DNA from: CAIXSC01 sp046349915
Lineage (GTDB): Bacteria > Planctomycetota > Planctomycetia > Pirellulales > Pirellulaceae
DNA: 64,000 nucleotides
Assembly: GCA_046349915.1 (NCBI GenBank)
Contig: JAXMBL010000006.1
Span: 248,001 to 312,000 of the forward strand
Direction of reading: 5' to 3'
Below the pieces are notes generated by a model. That model worked only from the letters and a program-made list of their open reading frames with translations, did no database searches and was not told the DNA's origin. Position 1 is the stretch's first letter, and the number at the start of each line of letters is the position of its first letter. Position numbers and translations under genes: made by a program. Positions 32,159 to 40,394 of the stretch are shown here, in pieces.

Positions 32159-33814
32159 ATGTCCAGCCCGCACGATCGCAAGCGAAGGGCACGTTGGATG
32201 AAGGCCGCCCGGAGCATTTTCATGGCGGCTGTCGCGCTGTCGCCTACGTCTCTCTTCGCTCAACTCGGCGCCGACTTGCCGTCCGCGGGCGATCAGAAGA
32301 AGCTGGAACGCCCCTCCGAAGTGACGCTGATGAAAGAATCCAGCCTCATCGAGGAAGTGCTCAAGCCCGAACTCATCTTCCGCCTCTCGCCTCAGCGGTC
32401 CAAAATTGTCCGCACGCGAGTGGGTGTGACCCGTATCGCCATCACCGACCCCTCCATGGTTGAAGTGAACGAGTTCGGCAACACCGAATTCGAACTGATC
32501 GGCCTGCGAGCGGGCGAGACCACGATGACCATGTGGTTCACCGACGAAGCCGGCCAAGTTCGCCGCCTTCGTTACTTGGTACAGGTCGCCGCCAACGAAG
32601 CGGAACTGTTGCAAGCCGAGTACGAGTTCGGCAAGATCGAACGACGGATGAACGAGCTGTTCCCAAACAGCCAGATCCGACTGATCCCGGTCGCCGACAA
32701 ACTGATCATCCGCGGCCAGCCCCGCGACGCCAAAGAGGCGGCTGAGATCATCGCTTGCTTGACCACCGGTCAAGGCAACGGCGGCGGCGCGAACCAAGGG
32801 AGCGGCAACCAAGGTCTGGTCTACGGCGGCCAGGCCCTGCGGCTCCCCGGCGCCCCAAATATGACTCAGACGTCAATCGTCAACCTGATGAACGTACCCG
32901 GCGAGCAGCAGATTTTGCTCAAGGTGCGAGTCGCGGAAATCACTCGCAGCGCGCTCCGCGAATCCGGCTTCGGTTTCAACGTGGACGTAGGTAACTGGTC
33001 GCTCGACATGGGAACGCTCGCAGGCGGCGCCAATATCGCAGCCATCCTGAGCGGCGGCGACTATCAGTTCTTCATGAAAGCCTTCGCCTCGAACGGCTAC
33101 GGCAAGATCCTGGCCGAACCAACCTTGGTCACCCTGAATGGTCAGCCCGCCACCTTCATGGCGGGCGGCGAGTTCGCGGTTCCGACCGCGGTCGGCGTCG
33201 AGGGTGTCGCTGCCGTCGCCACTCAGTTCAAGGGATTTGGTACTCAGCTATCGTTCGTCCCCACGATCATCGACAAGGATCGAGTGCGCCTGACGGTGAA
33301 CCCGTCATTCAGCACACTGGGAGGTGGAGAAGTCAATGGCATCCCCACTCTGAACACCCGAGCAGTCAGCACCACAGTCGACTTGCGGGAAGGCCAGTGG
33401 CTAGCGGTCGCGGGCTTAATTCAGGACGAACAACAAGGTTCGCGAGGTCGCATCCCCTTCATCGGCGACATTCCGGTGATCGGCGGCTTATTCGGCACCC
33501 ATGTCAAAAAGCGAGACGAAACGGAACTGATCGTCCTGGTCAGCCCCGAATTGGTCCACCCGCTCGAAAAAGAACAGGCGCCTGTCATCCTGCCTGGCAT
33601 GGATGTCACCGACCCCACCGACTGTGCCTTCTTCTTCTTGCAGCAGATCGAAGGAGTTCCAAGTTCCTTCCATCGCAGCACTCGCTGGCCCACGGCGAAG
33701 CAACACATCCTGCTGGAGAGCTGGAAGTCGTCGCACGCTTCGCGTAAAGGCACGGCCTGTTACTCCGACGAACAGAGCTTTTACGTGAAAGGCCCCAGCG
33801 GCCTCTCGGAATAA
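32159..33814 (+). CDS. cpaC: Secretin, CpaC/RcpA-type outer-membrane channel of the Tad system
   Basis: A 551-residue protein. I set the start at the ATG at 32159 because a basic n-region (SSPHDRKRRARWMKAARS) and hydrophobic core then form a signal peptide; an ATG at 32198 is the alternative. Residues 65-150 form the pilus-formation N-terminal domain (RTRVGVTRIAITDPSMVEV, LIGLRAGETTMTMWF). An N1/BON-like segment follows (150-200), then a Gly/Asn-rich linker and the secretin domain (about 250-485) with ILAEPTLVTLNGQPATFMAG and GRIPFIGDIPVIGGLFG. The C-terminal 60 residues are a specific extension. It forms the multimeric pore for Flp pili. Confidence 0.93.
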   Translation: MSSPHDRKRRARWMKAARSIFMAAVALSPTSLFAQLGADLPSAGDQKKLERPSEVTLMKESSLIEEVLKPELIFRLSPQRSKIVRTRVGVTRIAITDPSMVEVNEFGNTEFELIGLRAGETTMTMWFTDEAGQVRRLRYLVQVAANEAELLQAEYEFGKIERRMNELFPNSQIRLIPVADKLIIRGQPRDAKEAAEIIACLTTGQGNGGGANQGSGNQGLVYGGQALRLPGAPNMTQTSIVNLMNVPGEQQILLKVRVAEITRSALRESGFGFNVDVGNWSLDMGTLAGGANIAAILSGGDYQFFMKAFASNGYGKILAEPTLVTLNGQPATFMAGGEFAVPTAVGVEGVAAVATQFKGFGTQLSFVPTIIDKDRVRLTVNPSFSTLGGGEVNGIPTLNTRAVSTTVDLREGQWLAVAGLIQDEQQGSRGRIPFIGDIPVIGGLFGTHVKKRDETELIVLVSPELVHPLEKEQAPVILPGMDVTDPTDCAFFFLQQIEGVPSSFHRSTRWPTAKQHILLESWKSSHASRKGTACYSDEQSFYVKGPSGLSE

Positions 33815-33901
33815 TTGAGTATCTCGACGAGCGAACGCTCGTCAGGTCTCGCCCCGTCCCGCATCCCACCAAGAATTCCTCGCTTTCCCGGAAGTTCCGC
33901 C

Positions 33902-34522
33902 ATGTCCTCTCGCAAAGAACCTTCCTTGCTCCGAGCGGCCCTGTGGGTCGGAATCATGCCCGCAGGCCTTGGCTTGATTGGGTGTGCGTCGCACGCCGAC
34001 GTCACTCCCCCTCAACCCCTGGGCGCTGTGGTCGATGAGACCTTCAAAACTCAGGAGGAGAATGCCGAGGCGTTCAAGTACATCGTGCACTGCCACGAGT
34101 TTGAACTGAACGAGGCGACCAAGGATGGAGTGAACACGGGCGGCTGGCGACTGAACGAATACGGCGAGGATCACGTCAAGCAGATCGCCGTGAACATGAA
34201 GCGCGGCGATCACTATCCGATCATTGTCGAACGCAGCCAGACCAGCTCAAAACCTGGCACCGAGTTTGGCTATCCCGTGCACTTCAACGATGAACTCGAC
34301 GCTCGTCGCCGCAAGACCGTGGTCGCCGTCCTGACGGCGCTCGGCGTGCCCGACGCGGAAGAACGAGTGATCATCGGCCCTTCGTTCGCGGTCGATATGG
34401 AAGCGACTCGAGCAGCCCGCGCCTACAACATGGGCGGCATGGGAGGCATGGGCGGTATGGGTGGAGGAATGGGCGGTGGCGGCGGTATGGGTGGCGGCAT
34501 GGGCGGCGGCGGCATGTTCTAA
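33902..34522 (+). CDS. Tad-associated lipoprotein with Gly/Met-rich tail
   Basis: A 206-residue protein. The ATG at 33902 gives a lipoprotein signal with lipobox LIGC, so it is probably lipid-anchored. The middle region (FKYIVHCHEFELNEATKDGV, LNEYGEDHVKQIAVNMKRGD, YPIIVERSQTSSKPGTE, VVAVLTALGVPDAEERVIIG) is a compact alpha/beta domain. Its position right after the secretin and the 'VVERS' motif recall CpaD-type pilus lipoproteins, but the resemblance is loose. The last 28 residues consist almost only of Gly and Met in short tandem triplets. It is not assigned to a named family here. Confidence 0.6.
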   Translation: MSSRKEPSLLRAALWVGIMPAGLGLIGCASHADVTPPQPLGAVVDETFKTQEENAEAFKYIVHCHEFELNEATKDGVNTGGWRLNEYGEDHVKQIAVNMKRGDHYPIIVERSQTSSKPGTEFGYPVHFNDELDARRRKTVVAVLTALGVPDAEERVIIGPSFAVDMEATRAARAYNMGGMGGMGGMGGGMGGGGGMGGGMGGGGMF

Positions 34523-34834
34523 GCTCGCTGCCCCGCAAGCCTCGCTCTCGCGACTGCTTGTCCTCTTCCCGAATCCGTCGCATAGACATCTCGCAATCGG
34601 CGAGTCGAGCACGTGTTTTTCGACTCGCCCCAAAACACGAATACGCGTTGGGCGTGGAGGGAACGACTCCGCCCAGGTCGTACGCCGCAGGCACCCCCTT
34701 CGGTTCCCTCCGCGCCACACGCCTCCATTTGAGTTGCCATTCCCTCGCGGGGCAAAGATCTCTACCATCCCTAATGGCTCGGATTCCTCGCACAGGACGT
34801 GGGAGAGGAATCGCCAGGGAATACACAATCGGGA
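34523..34834. other. Intergenic region with a 10-bp-stem hairpin
   Basis: About 310 bases without a supported gene; the frames crossing it are shadows of the next gene's upstream region. At 34599-34629 there is a perfect 10-bp inverted repeat (GGCGAGTCGA and TCGACTCGCC) with an 11-nt loop that contains five T. It could be an attenuator or a processing site between the two lipoprotein genes. It belongs to none of the repeat families seen elsewhere. Confidence 0.5.
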
Positions 34835-36103
34835 AGAATGGAATCTCCCATGCGACGTCTCTGCGAGTTCTTGCTGATTCTCGGCTGCATCGCGGCGGCG
34901 ACGGGGTGCATTACGACCTCGCCGAAGCTGGCTCTGCGTTGGCCGGGGGATCTAAAGCGCGAGCAGGTCGAGCGGTCGCTCAGTGTGGCTCGTCTGCACG
35001 AGCGTCAGGGGAAGTATGACGAGGCGATCAACGTCTACAAGCAGGTGCTGGACAACGACCCCAAAAACATGACGGCCTATCATCGCCTGGGAGCAATCGC
35101 GGTGAAGGAGGGTCGGCTGGCCGAGGGGCGCGAGTCGTTTGAGAAGGCGGCGTCATTGGGTCGACCTTCGGCCGAGTTGTTAAACGACATGGGCTACTTG
35201 GCTTATTTGCAGCAGGATTTACCGGCGGCCGAAGCCAAGATGCGGGAAGCGCTCCGAACCGATTCGCGTTACAAGAACGCTCACAACAATCTGGGTTTGG
35301 TTTTGGCCGAGATGGGGAAGTTTGACGAGGCGTTAGCTGAGTTCAAGCAGGTGGGGAGCGAGGCGGAAGCGTTCAGCAATCTGGCGTACGTGCAGACGAA
35401 GATGGGCCAGTTGGCGGACGCCGAACGGAATTATCACAAGGCGTTGTCGTTGGACAACAAGCTGCGTCCCGCGGCCGAGGCGCTGTTGCAGTTGGCTGAT
35501 TTGAAGGCGCGAGCGACCGGGACGACGTCGCCAGCGATGATTGCGAGCCAACCCAGTGGCATGGGCGTGGGCCCGTCGATGCCGAATGCAGGTGCAGGTC
35601 GAGATGCGTTGATCGAGTCGGTGGTGGACCCCGGCAACACTTCGGCGGTTCGTCCAACCGGTGCTGTTCCTGCTCAATCGCCCATTGTCCCGCTACCGGC
35701 GGTGGTGCCGACGAGTGGCACGGAGAGCGGCGGCGCGGTGCGAATTGGTTCGGCGGCCGACGCTAGCTCAACCCAGGGCGTCCCCTTCTCCCCCTTCGGC
35801 GACTCGCCTTCGGCGCCCGCCGCGAATACGCCTGTGAAGCCCCCAGCGAATCCGGCCGCTACTGGTTACTCGCCCTATACGTCGCCCCAAGCCAACGCAT
35901 CGGCGAGTCCCACGGCCAATCCAGCGAGCGTTAGCCGCCCCCCCGCCACTCGCAGCATCTCGTCGCCGCCCGCTCCCGCAGGATCAGGCCAACCCCGCCC
36001 CGTCAGCGCCTCGCCGCTGCCGACGAGCAGCCTGCCGGTCCCGGCCTCGACGAGTTGGCCTTCGGGCGGACTATATCCTGCAACGTCGAACGCCTCAAGG
36101 TAA
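34835..36103 (+). CDS. TPR lipoprotein, TadD-like
   Basis: A 422-residue protein starting at the ATG at 34835; an ATG four codons later is about as good. The N-terminus is a lipoprotein signal (FLLILGCIAAATGC). Residues 40-235 hold about five TPR units (for example ARLHERQGKYDEAINVYKQV, NLGLVLAEMGKFDEALAEFK). The C-terminal 180 residues are Pro/Ala/Ser-rich and low in complexity. TadD in canonical loci is a TPR lipoprotein that helps place the secretin, so the position after cpaC fits. The Pro-rich tail is unusual and may be a flexible wall-spanning spacer. Confidence 0.72.
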   Translation, partial: RMESPMRRLCEFLLILGCIAAATGCITTSPKLALRWPGDLKREQVERSLSVARLHERQGKYDEAINVYKQVLDNDPKNMTAYHRLGAIAVKEGRLAEGRESFEKAASLGRPSAELLNDMGYLAYLQQDLPAAEAKMREALRTDSRYKNAHNNLGLVLAEMGKFDEALAEFKQVGSEAEAFSNLAYVQTKMGQLADAERNYHKALSLDNKLRPAAEALLQLADLKARATGTTSPAMIASQPSGMGVGPSMPNAGAGRDALIESVVDPGNTSAVRPTGAVPAQSPIVPLPAVVPTSGTESGGAVRIGSAADASSTQGVPFSPFGDSPSAPAANTPVKPPANPAATGYSPYTSPQANASASPTANPASVSRPPATRSISSPPAPAGSGQPRPVSASPLPTSSLPVPASTSWPSGGLYPATSNASR

Positions 36104-36192
36104 ACAGGTATCATCGAAACGCATAAACCCTTGCATGCAGCGTTCACGAAGCATCGAAAATCATACGTCTCATTCTGCCCGAGAACGAATCT

Positions 36193-37266
36193 ATGAGTCG
36201 CACGATACTTGTGACGGGTGGTGCAGGATTCATCGGAGGAACATTTGTCCGCAAGACGTTGGCCAATGAGCCGGAGACTCGGATCATCAACCTGGACCGA
36301 CTCACGTATGCGGGCAATCTCGATTCGATAAAGCCGGCTCTTGATCATCCCAATCACACGTTCGTGCATGGCGATATCGGCGACGCAAAACTCGTCGCTA
36401 ATCTCTTGGCGCTCAATCGCCCCAGCGCAATCATTCACTTTGCCGCGGAATCCCATGTCGACCGGTCCATCGACGGTCCCATGGCGTTTCTTCAGACCAA
36501 TGTAGTTGGCACCGCGACTCTACTCGAGGCCGCGCGAAAGCACTGGATGAGTCTCGCTGGGGAAGAACGAGCCGGCTTTCGCTTCGTACACGTATCAACG
36601 GACGAAGTGTACGGCTCGCTGGGCCCCACGGGGTACTTTGTCGAAACCACGCCCTATTCGCCTAACTCACCCTACTCTGCTTCGAAGGCCGCATCAGATC
36701 ACTTCGTCCGCGCTTATCACCATACGTACGGACTGCCAACGCTGATCACCAATTGCTCGAACAACTATGGCCCGTTTCAATTTCCCGAAAAACTGATTCC
36801 GTTAATGATCCTGAATGCGTTGGAAGGGACTCGGCTGCCCGTCTATGGCGATGGCGGGAATATTCGAGACTGGCTCTTTGTCGAAGATCATTGCTGTGCG
36901 CTCTCGTTAGTTCTCGAACGGGGCGAAGTTGGCGAGACCTACAATATCGGTGGAGGGTGTGAGCGAACGAATCTGCAAATCGTGCACGCGATCTGCGATC
37001 AACTCGACCGTATCGCACCACCTCTCCCTTCGGGCGCGAGCCGACGATCGTTGGTGACCTTCGTCCAGGATCGCCCCGGACATGATCGTCGCTATGCGAT
37101 TGACGCCACGAAGATCGAGCGTGAACTAGGTTGGCGTCCCACTCGAGTTTTCGAGACTGGGCTGGAAGCCACCATCGCTTGGTATCTCGGCAACCGGTCT
37201 TGGATCGAGCGAATCACATCCGGCATCTATCGTCGAGAACGCCTCGGACTTGGTGTCGCGTCCTAA
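36193..37266 (+). CDS. rfbB: dTDP-glucose 4,6-dehydratase
   Basis: A 357-residue short-chain dehydrogenase-fold enzyme. It converts dTDP-glucose to dTDP-4-keto-6-deoxyglucose, the second step to dTDP-L-rhamnose. NAD is bound at TGGAGFIGG (8-16). The catalytic triad region is STDEVYG (135-141, with Thr136, Asp137 and Glu138) and YSASK (Tyr161 and Lys165). The product-side motif NCSNNYGPFQFPEKLIPLM is diagnostic for RmlB. First of three genes on the plus strand (rfbB, rfbA, rfbC) with a 46-bp gap and then an overlap. Length is normal for the family. Confidence 0.96.
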   Translation: MSRTILVTGGAGFIGGTFVRKTLANEPETRIINLDRLTYAGNLDSIKPALDHPNHTFVHGDIGDAKLVANLLALNRPSAIIHFAAESHVDRSIDGPMAFLQTNVVGTATLLEAARKHWMSLAGEERAGFRFVHVSTDEVYGSLGPTGYFVETTPYSPNSPYSASKAASDHFVRAYHHTYGLPTLITNCSNNYGPFQFPEKLIPLMILNALEGTRLPVYGDGGNIRDWLFVEDHCCALSLVLERGEVGETYNIGGGCERTNLQIVHAICDQLDRIAPPLPSGASRRSLVTFVQDRPGHDRRYAIDATKIERELGWRPTRVFETGLEATIAWYLGNRSWIERITSGIYRRERLGLGVAS

Positions 37267-37312
37267 TTTTACTCACCGATTACCGAGTTGAACGAAGAAT
37301 CGAGTTACCTCC

Positions 37313-38206
37313 ATGTCTAGCGGCGGCCAAACTACCAAAGGGATCATCCTGGCCGGGGGAGCGGGCACTCGACTCCATCCCATCACGCTCGCCACCAGCA
37401 AGCAGTTGCTGCCGGTCTACGACAAGCCGATGGTCTATTACCCGCTGTCAACGCTGATGCTAGCGGGCATACGCGACATCCTGCTCATCTCGACCCCGCA
37501 CGATATCGGCGGCTTCGAACGACTGCTGGGCGATGGCCAACGACTCGGGATTCGCATTCAGTACGCCGTCCAACCTCGCCCCGAAGGGCTCGCTCAAGCC
37601 TTCATCATTGGTCGCGAGTTTGTCGGTTCCGAACATGTCGCGCTGGTGTTGGGCGACAACTTGTTCTATGGTCGCGGCTTCCAAGAGATTCTCGCTCGGG
37701 CCGCCGCGGAACCCAGTGGCGCCACCATCTTCGGCTACCAAGTCCGCGATCCGTATCGCTACGGCGTCGTCGAGGTCGATGCAAACGGGCGAGCGATTTC
37801 GATCGAAGAGAAGCCCAAGCAACCTAAATCGCGGTTCGCCGTGCCCGGTTTGTACTTCTACGACAATCGAGTGGTTGAGATCGCCGCCAACCTCCGCCCT
37901 TCCCCTCGCGGCGAACTCGAAATCACCGATGTGAATCGAGTCTATCTTGAAGCGGGCGAGCTGCGAGTACAGTTGTTCAGCCGCGGTTTCGCCTGGCTCG
38001 ACACGGGCACTCACGAGGCCCTGCTGCAAGCGTCGAACTTCGTCCAGACGATCGAGGAACGCCAGGGACTGAAGATCGCCTGTCTCGAGGAAATCGCCTA
38101 CGAAAAGGGGTTCATCGACGCCGCTCAACTGCGTCGACTGGGCGAAGAGATGCGGAACCCCTACGGCCAGTATCTGCTCGATCTGCTCGGAGGCGTCTCT
38201 TCATGA
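37313..38206 (+). CDS. rfbA: Glucose-1-phosphate thymidylyltransferase
   Basis: A 297-residue nucleotidyltransferase. It makes dTDP-glucose from dTTP and glucose-1-phosphate, the first committed step. The nucleotide-binding signature is GIILAGGAGTRLHPIT (8-23), followed by SKQLLPVYDKPMVYYPLSTL, both diagnostic of RmlA. LVLGDNLFYG carries the metal-binding Asp. The last four bases overlap the rfbC start (ATGA at 38203-38206). Confidence 0.96.
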   Translation: MSSGGQTTKGIILAGGAGTRLHPITLATSKQLLPVYDKPMVYYPLSTLMLAGIRDILLISTPHDIGGFERLLGDGQRLGIRIQYAVQPRPEGLAQAFIIGREFVGSEHVALVLGDNLFYGRGFQEILARAAAEPSGATIFGYQVRDPYRYGVVEVDANGRAISIEEKPKQPKSRFAVPGLYFYDNRVVEIAANLRPSPRGELEITDVNRVYLEAGELRVQLFSRGFAWLDTGTHEALLQASNFVQTIEERQGLKIACLEEIAYEKGFIDAAQLRRLGEEMRNPYGQYLLDLLGGVSS

Positions 38207-38742
38207 ACGTCCTGACCGGCGAACTCGAGGGGCTCCTGATCCTGGAACCGCGAGTGTTTGAAGACGACCGCGGCTACTTCACGGAAACGTATCAGCGAGT
38301 GCGTTATGAAGCGGCCGGTTTGCCGCCGGTATTCTTGCAAGACAATTTGTCTCGATCGGTGCGCGGCGTTCTGCGGGGATTGCATTATCAGGTCGAGCAT
38401 CCTCAAGGCAAACTGATCGGCGTCGTCCGCGGCGAGATCTGGGATGTCGTCGTCGACCTCCGGAAGAATTCTCCGACCTTCGGCCGCTGGTCCGGCGTCA
38501 CCTTGAGCGACGCCAACCATCGACAGCTCTGGGTCCCCCCAGGGTTGGCTCACGGGTTCTGCGTGATGAGCGATATCGCCGACGTGCACTACAAGTGCAC
38601 CGATTACTGGTATCCCCAGCACGAACGCACGCTCGCCTGGAACGATCCCACTCTCCAGATCCGCTGGCCCCTCGAATCGCCGCGAGTCTCCGCGAAAGAC
38701 TCGCAAGGCGTGAGGTTTGAGGCGGCGAGTTACTTTGAGTGA
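38203..38742 (+). CDS. rfbC: dTDP-4-dehydrorhamnose 3,5-epimerase
   Basis: A 179-residue cupin-fold epimerase, the third step of the pathway. RGLHYQ holds the catalytic His61; VHYKCTDYW holds the Tyr130 region; ARGYFTE-type residues (DDRGYFTETY) begin the active-site strand and PPGLAHGFCV is the usual later motif. Its ATG overlaps the rfbA stop, so it is translationally coupled. A family E repeat lies downstream, after which rfbD runs towards it on the other strand. Confidence 0.96.
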   Translation: MNVLTGELEGLLILEPRVFEDDRGYFTETYQRVRYEAAGLPPVFLQDNLSRSVRGVLRGLHYQVEHPQGKLIGVVRGEIWDVVVDLRKNSPTFGRWSGVTLSDANHRQLWVPPGLAHGFCVMSDIADVHYKCTDYWYPQHERTLAWNDPTLQIRWPLESPRVSAKDSQGVRFEAASYFE

Positions 38743-38754
38743 GTTGGTTTCGTT

Positions 38755-39045
38755 TCTCCCCAGGCTTGCTTGGGAAGGGCGAGTGTGTGCATCCGCCCCG
38801 CAGGGGCAGCGACACGAAAGCCCAGGGCAAAGCGACGCGGCGCAGCCGTGGAGCGACGCCCTGGGTCAGCAAAATGCCGCGTTCCCCAAGCCCTGAAAGG
38901 GCGCCACAAGACTGGGAAGGGACCTGGCGATTGGTTAGCGAGGTCTGTCTGGCCCTTTCAGGGCGATGGACTCGCGGGGTGCGCGAAACCCAGGGCGGCG
39001 CTACGCTCTGCCCTGGGCTAACCTGTCATGCCCCTTCGGGGCGAC
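38755..39045. repeat. Dispersed repeat family E, inverted copy plus partial direct copy
   Basis: The part at about 38785-38915 is the reverse complement of the repeat at 19245-19375 (shared stretches include GGAGCGACGCCCTGGGT and CCCTGAAAGGGCGCCACAAG). The part at about 38950-39045 runs the other way and resembles the ends of the element (CCCTGGGCTAACCTGTC, GCCCCTTCGGGGC). It overlaps the last codons of the minus-strand rfbD gene (stop at 39026), so the repeat supplies the extreme C-terminus of that protein. A degenerate CCCCAGGCTTGCTTGGG palindrome lies at 38757. Confidence 0.65.
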
Positions 39046-39922
39046 CAGACCCGAAGCGCTCGCTTTTGCGCTCGAGCGCCAGCCCTTTCAAGGCTAAAAA
39101 GTTCGCAAGCGCCTCGCGCCAGGTAGGCAAGGCACGGCCTACGGTCGCGTTGAACTTGGTGGTCGAGAGGACGCTGTATCTGGGGCGAGCGGCTTTGGTG
39201 GGGTATTCCTCGGAACGAATCGAGTCGATCGGCGTGGCCAAACCACTCTGACGCAACACTTCTCGAGCAAACTCGCACCAAGTGGTCGCTCCCTCGTTCA
39301 CCACATGAAAAATTCCTCGAGCGTCCAACTTGAGCAACTGGTCGATGCCCCACGCCACGTCGCTCGCGGCACTCGGCGTACAATGCTGGTCGTCGACCAC
39401 TCGCAACCTGGGCCGTTCGCTCGCCAACCGCAACATCGTTTTGACGAAGTTCACGGCGCCCGGCGAGTGACCATACAGACCGCAAGTGCGAACAATCAGG
39501 TGCCGCGACCACTCGACCACGATCTTCTCCGCCGCCAGCTTTGATCGTCCATACTCGTTCACCGGCCCTGTCGCGTCGTCTTCTCCATATGGCGTCGAGC
39601 GAGTCGCATCGAGGCCGAACACATAGTCGGTGCTGACCAACACCAGCGGAATCTCCAGCCGTTGACACACTCGAGTCAACTCGGCCACCGCATCGACATT
39701 CACCGTTCGACACAAATCGGCCTGCTCTTCGGCGCGATCGACCGCCGTATACGCCGCGCAATGAACCACCGCAGTGGGCTGTAGCCTTTCGACTTGTGAT
39801 CCAATCTCCGCGGGGCGCGATAAATCGAACGTCTCGCGGGTCACAGGAATCGCGTGGTCTCCCCAACGAACCACTAATTCATGTCCCAGTTGTCCCTTCG
39901 CGCCCGTCACCAGTATCGCCAT
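39026..39922 (-). CDS. rfbD: dTDP-4-dehydrorhamnose reductase
   Basis: A 298-residue SDR-type enzyme, the last step of dTDP-L-rhamnose synthesis. I chose the ATG at 39922, which places TGAKGQLGHEL at residues 6-16 as the NAD(P) site; an ATG six codons upstream is possible. STDYVF (97-102) and YGRSK (Tyr124, Lys128) are the active-site motifs. TCGLYG and GIFHVVNEG also match RmlD. The last ten or so residues (SERFGSGRPEGA) are encoded inside a family E repeat and look like an accidental extension. It is convergent with rfbC rather than in the rfbBAC run. Confidence 0.94.
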   Translation of the reverse strand: MAILVTGAKGQLGHELVVRWGDHAIPVTRETFDLSRPAEIGSQVERLQPTAVVHCAAYTAVDRAEEQADLCRTVNVDAVAELTRVCQRLEIPLVLVSTDYVFGLDATRSTPYGEDDATGPVNEYGRSKLAAEKIVVEWSRHLIVRTCGLYGHSPGAVNFVKTMLRLASERPRLRVVDDQHCTPSAASDVAWGIDQLLKLDARGIFHVVNEGATTWCEFAREVLRQSGLATPIDSIRSEEYPTKAARPRYSVLSTTKFNATVGRALPTWREALANFLALKGLALERKSERFGSGRPEGA

Positions 39923-39944
39923 GAAATAACTCCCACCCACTCGC

Positions 39945-40392
39945 AGGGTGCTTCGAACCGGGCTGGTATGACACTACCACAGAGTATCACGCCTCCACAT
40001 GCCCGGTGAAAACGCACCTTATCGTTGAACGCCCGCGGACTGAAGGGGACCACGAATTTCACGAATCGCACGAATGGTAGGGTGCGTCGAACCGGGCGGC
40101 GGATGATTGGGCACAAGCAGTAGACGCATCCACTGCCCGGTGAAAACGCACCTGATCGTTGAACGCCCGCGGCCCCGCAGGTCACGTTTCCGTGTGTGCG
40201 GGGCCTGCTCGCATGGTGGAACCGCTCGGTGTAGGGTGCGTCGAACCGGGCGGGGAATGATCTGGCGCAAGCGAGACTCGTCCCCACCGCCCGGTGAAAA
40301 CGCACCTTATCGTTGGACGCCCGCGGCCCCGCCGGTCACGTCTCCGCGTGTGCGGGATTTGCTTGCATTGGGGAACCGCTCAGTCTAGAAGG
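39945..40392. repeat. Family D REP-like cluster, about three copies
   Basis: Copies start near 39945 (degenerate), 40078 and 40231. Each contains GTAGGGTGCGTCGAACCGGG followed about 40 bases later by CCGCCCGGTGAAAACGCACC. These pair as a 9-bp stem (ACCGGGCGG/CCGCCCGGT) and an outer 7-bp stem (GGTGCGT/ACGCACC), separated by a small internal loop. Each is followed by a second hairpin around CACGTTTCCGCGTGTGCGGG. The cluster separates the divergent start of rfbD and the stop of the glycosyltransferase gene, and reaches within a few bases of that stop. Confidence 0.88.
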
Positions 40393-40394
40393 TG

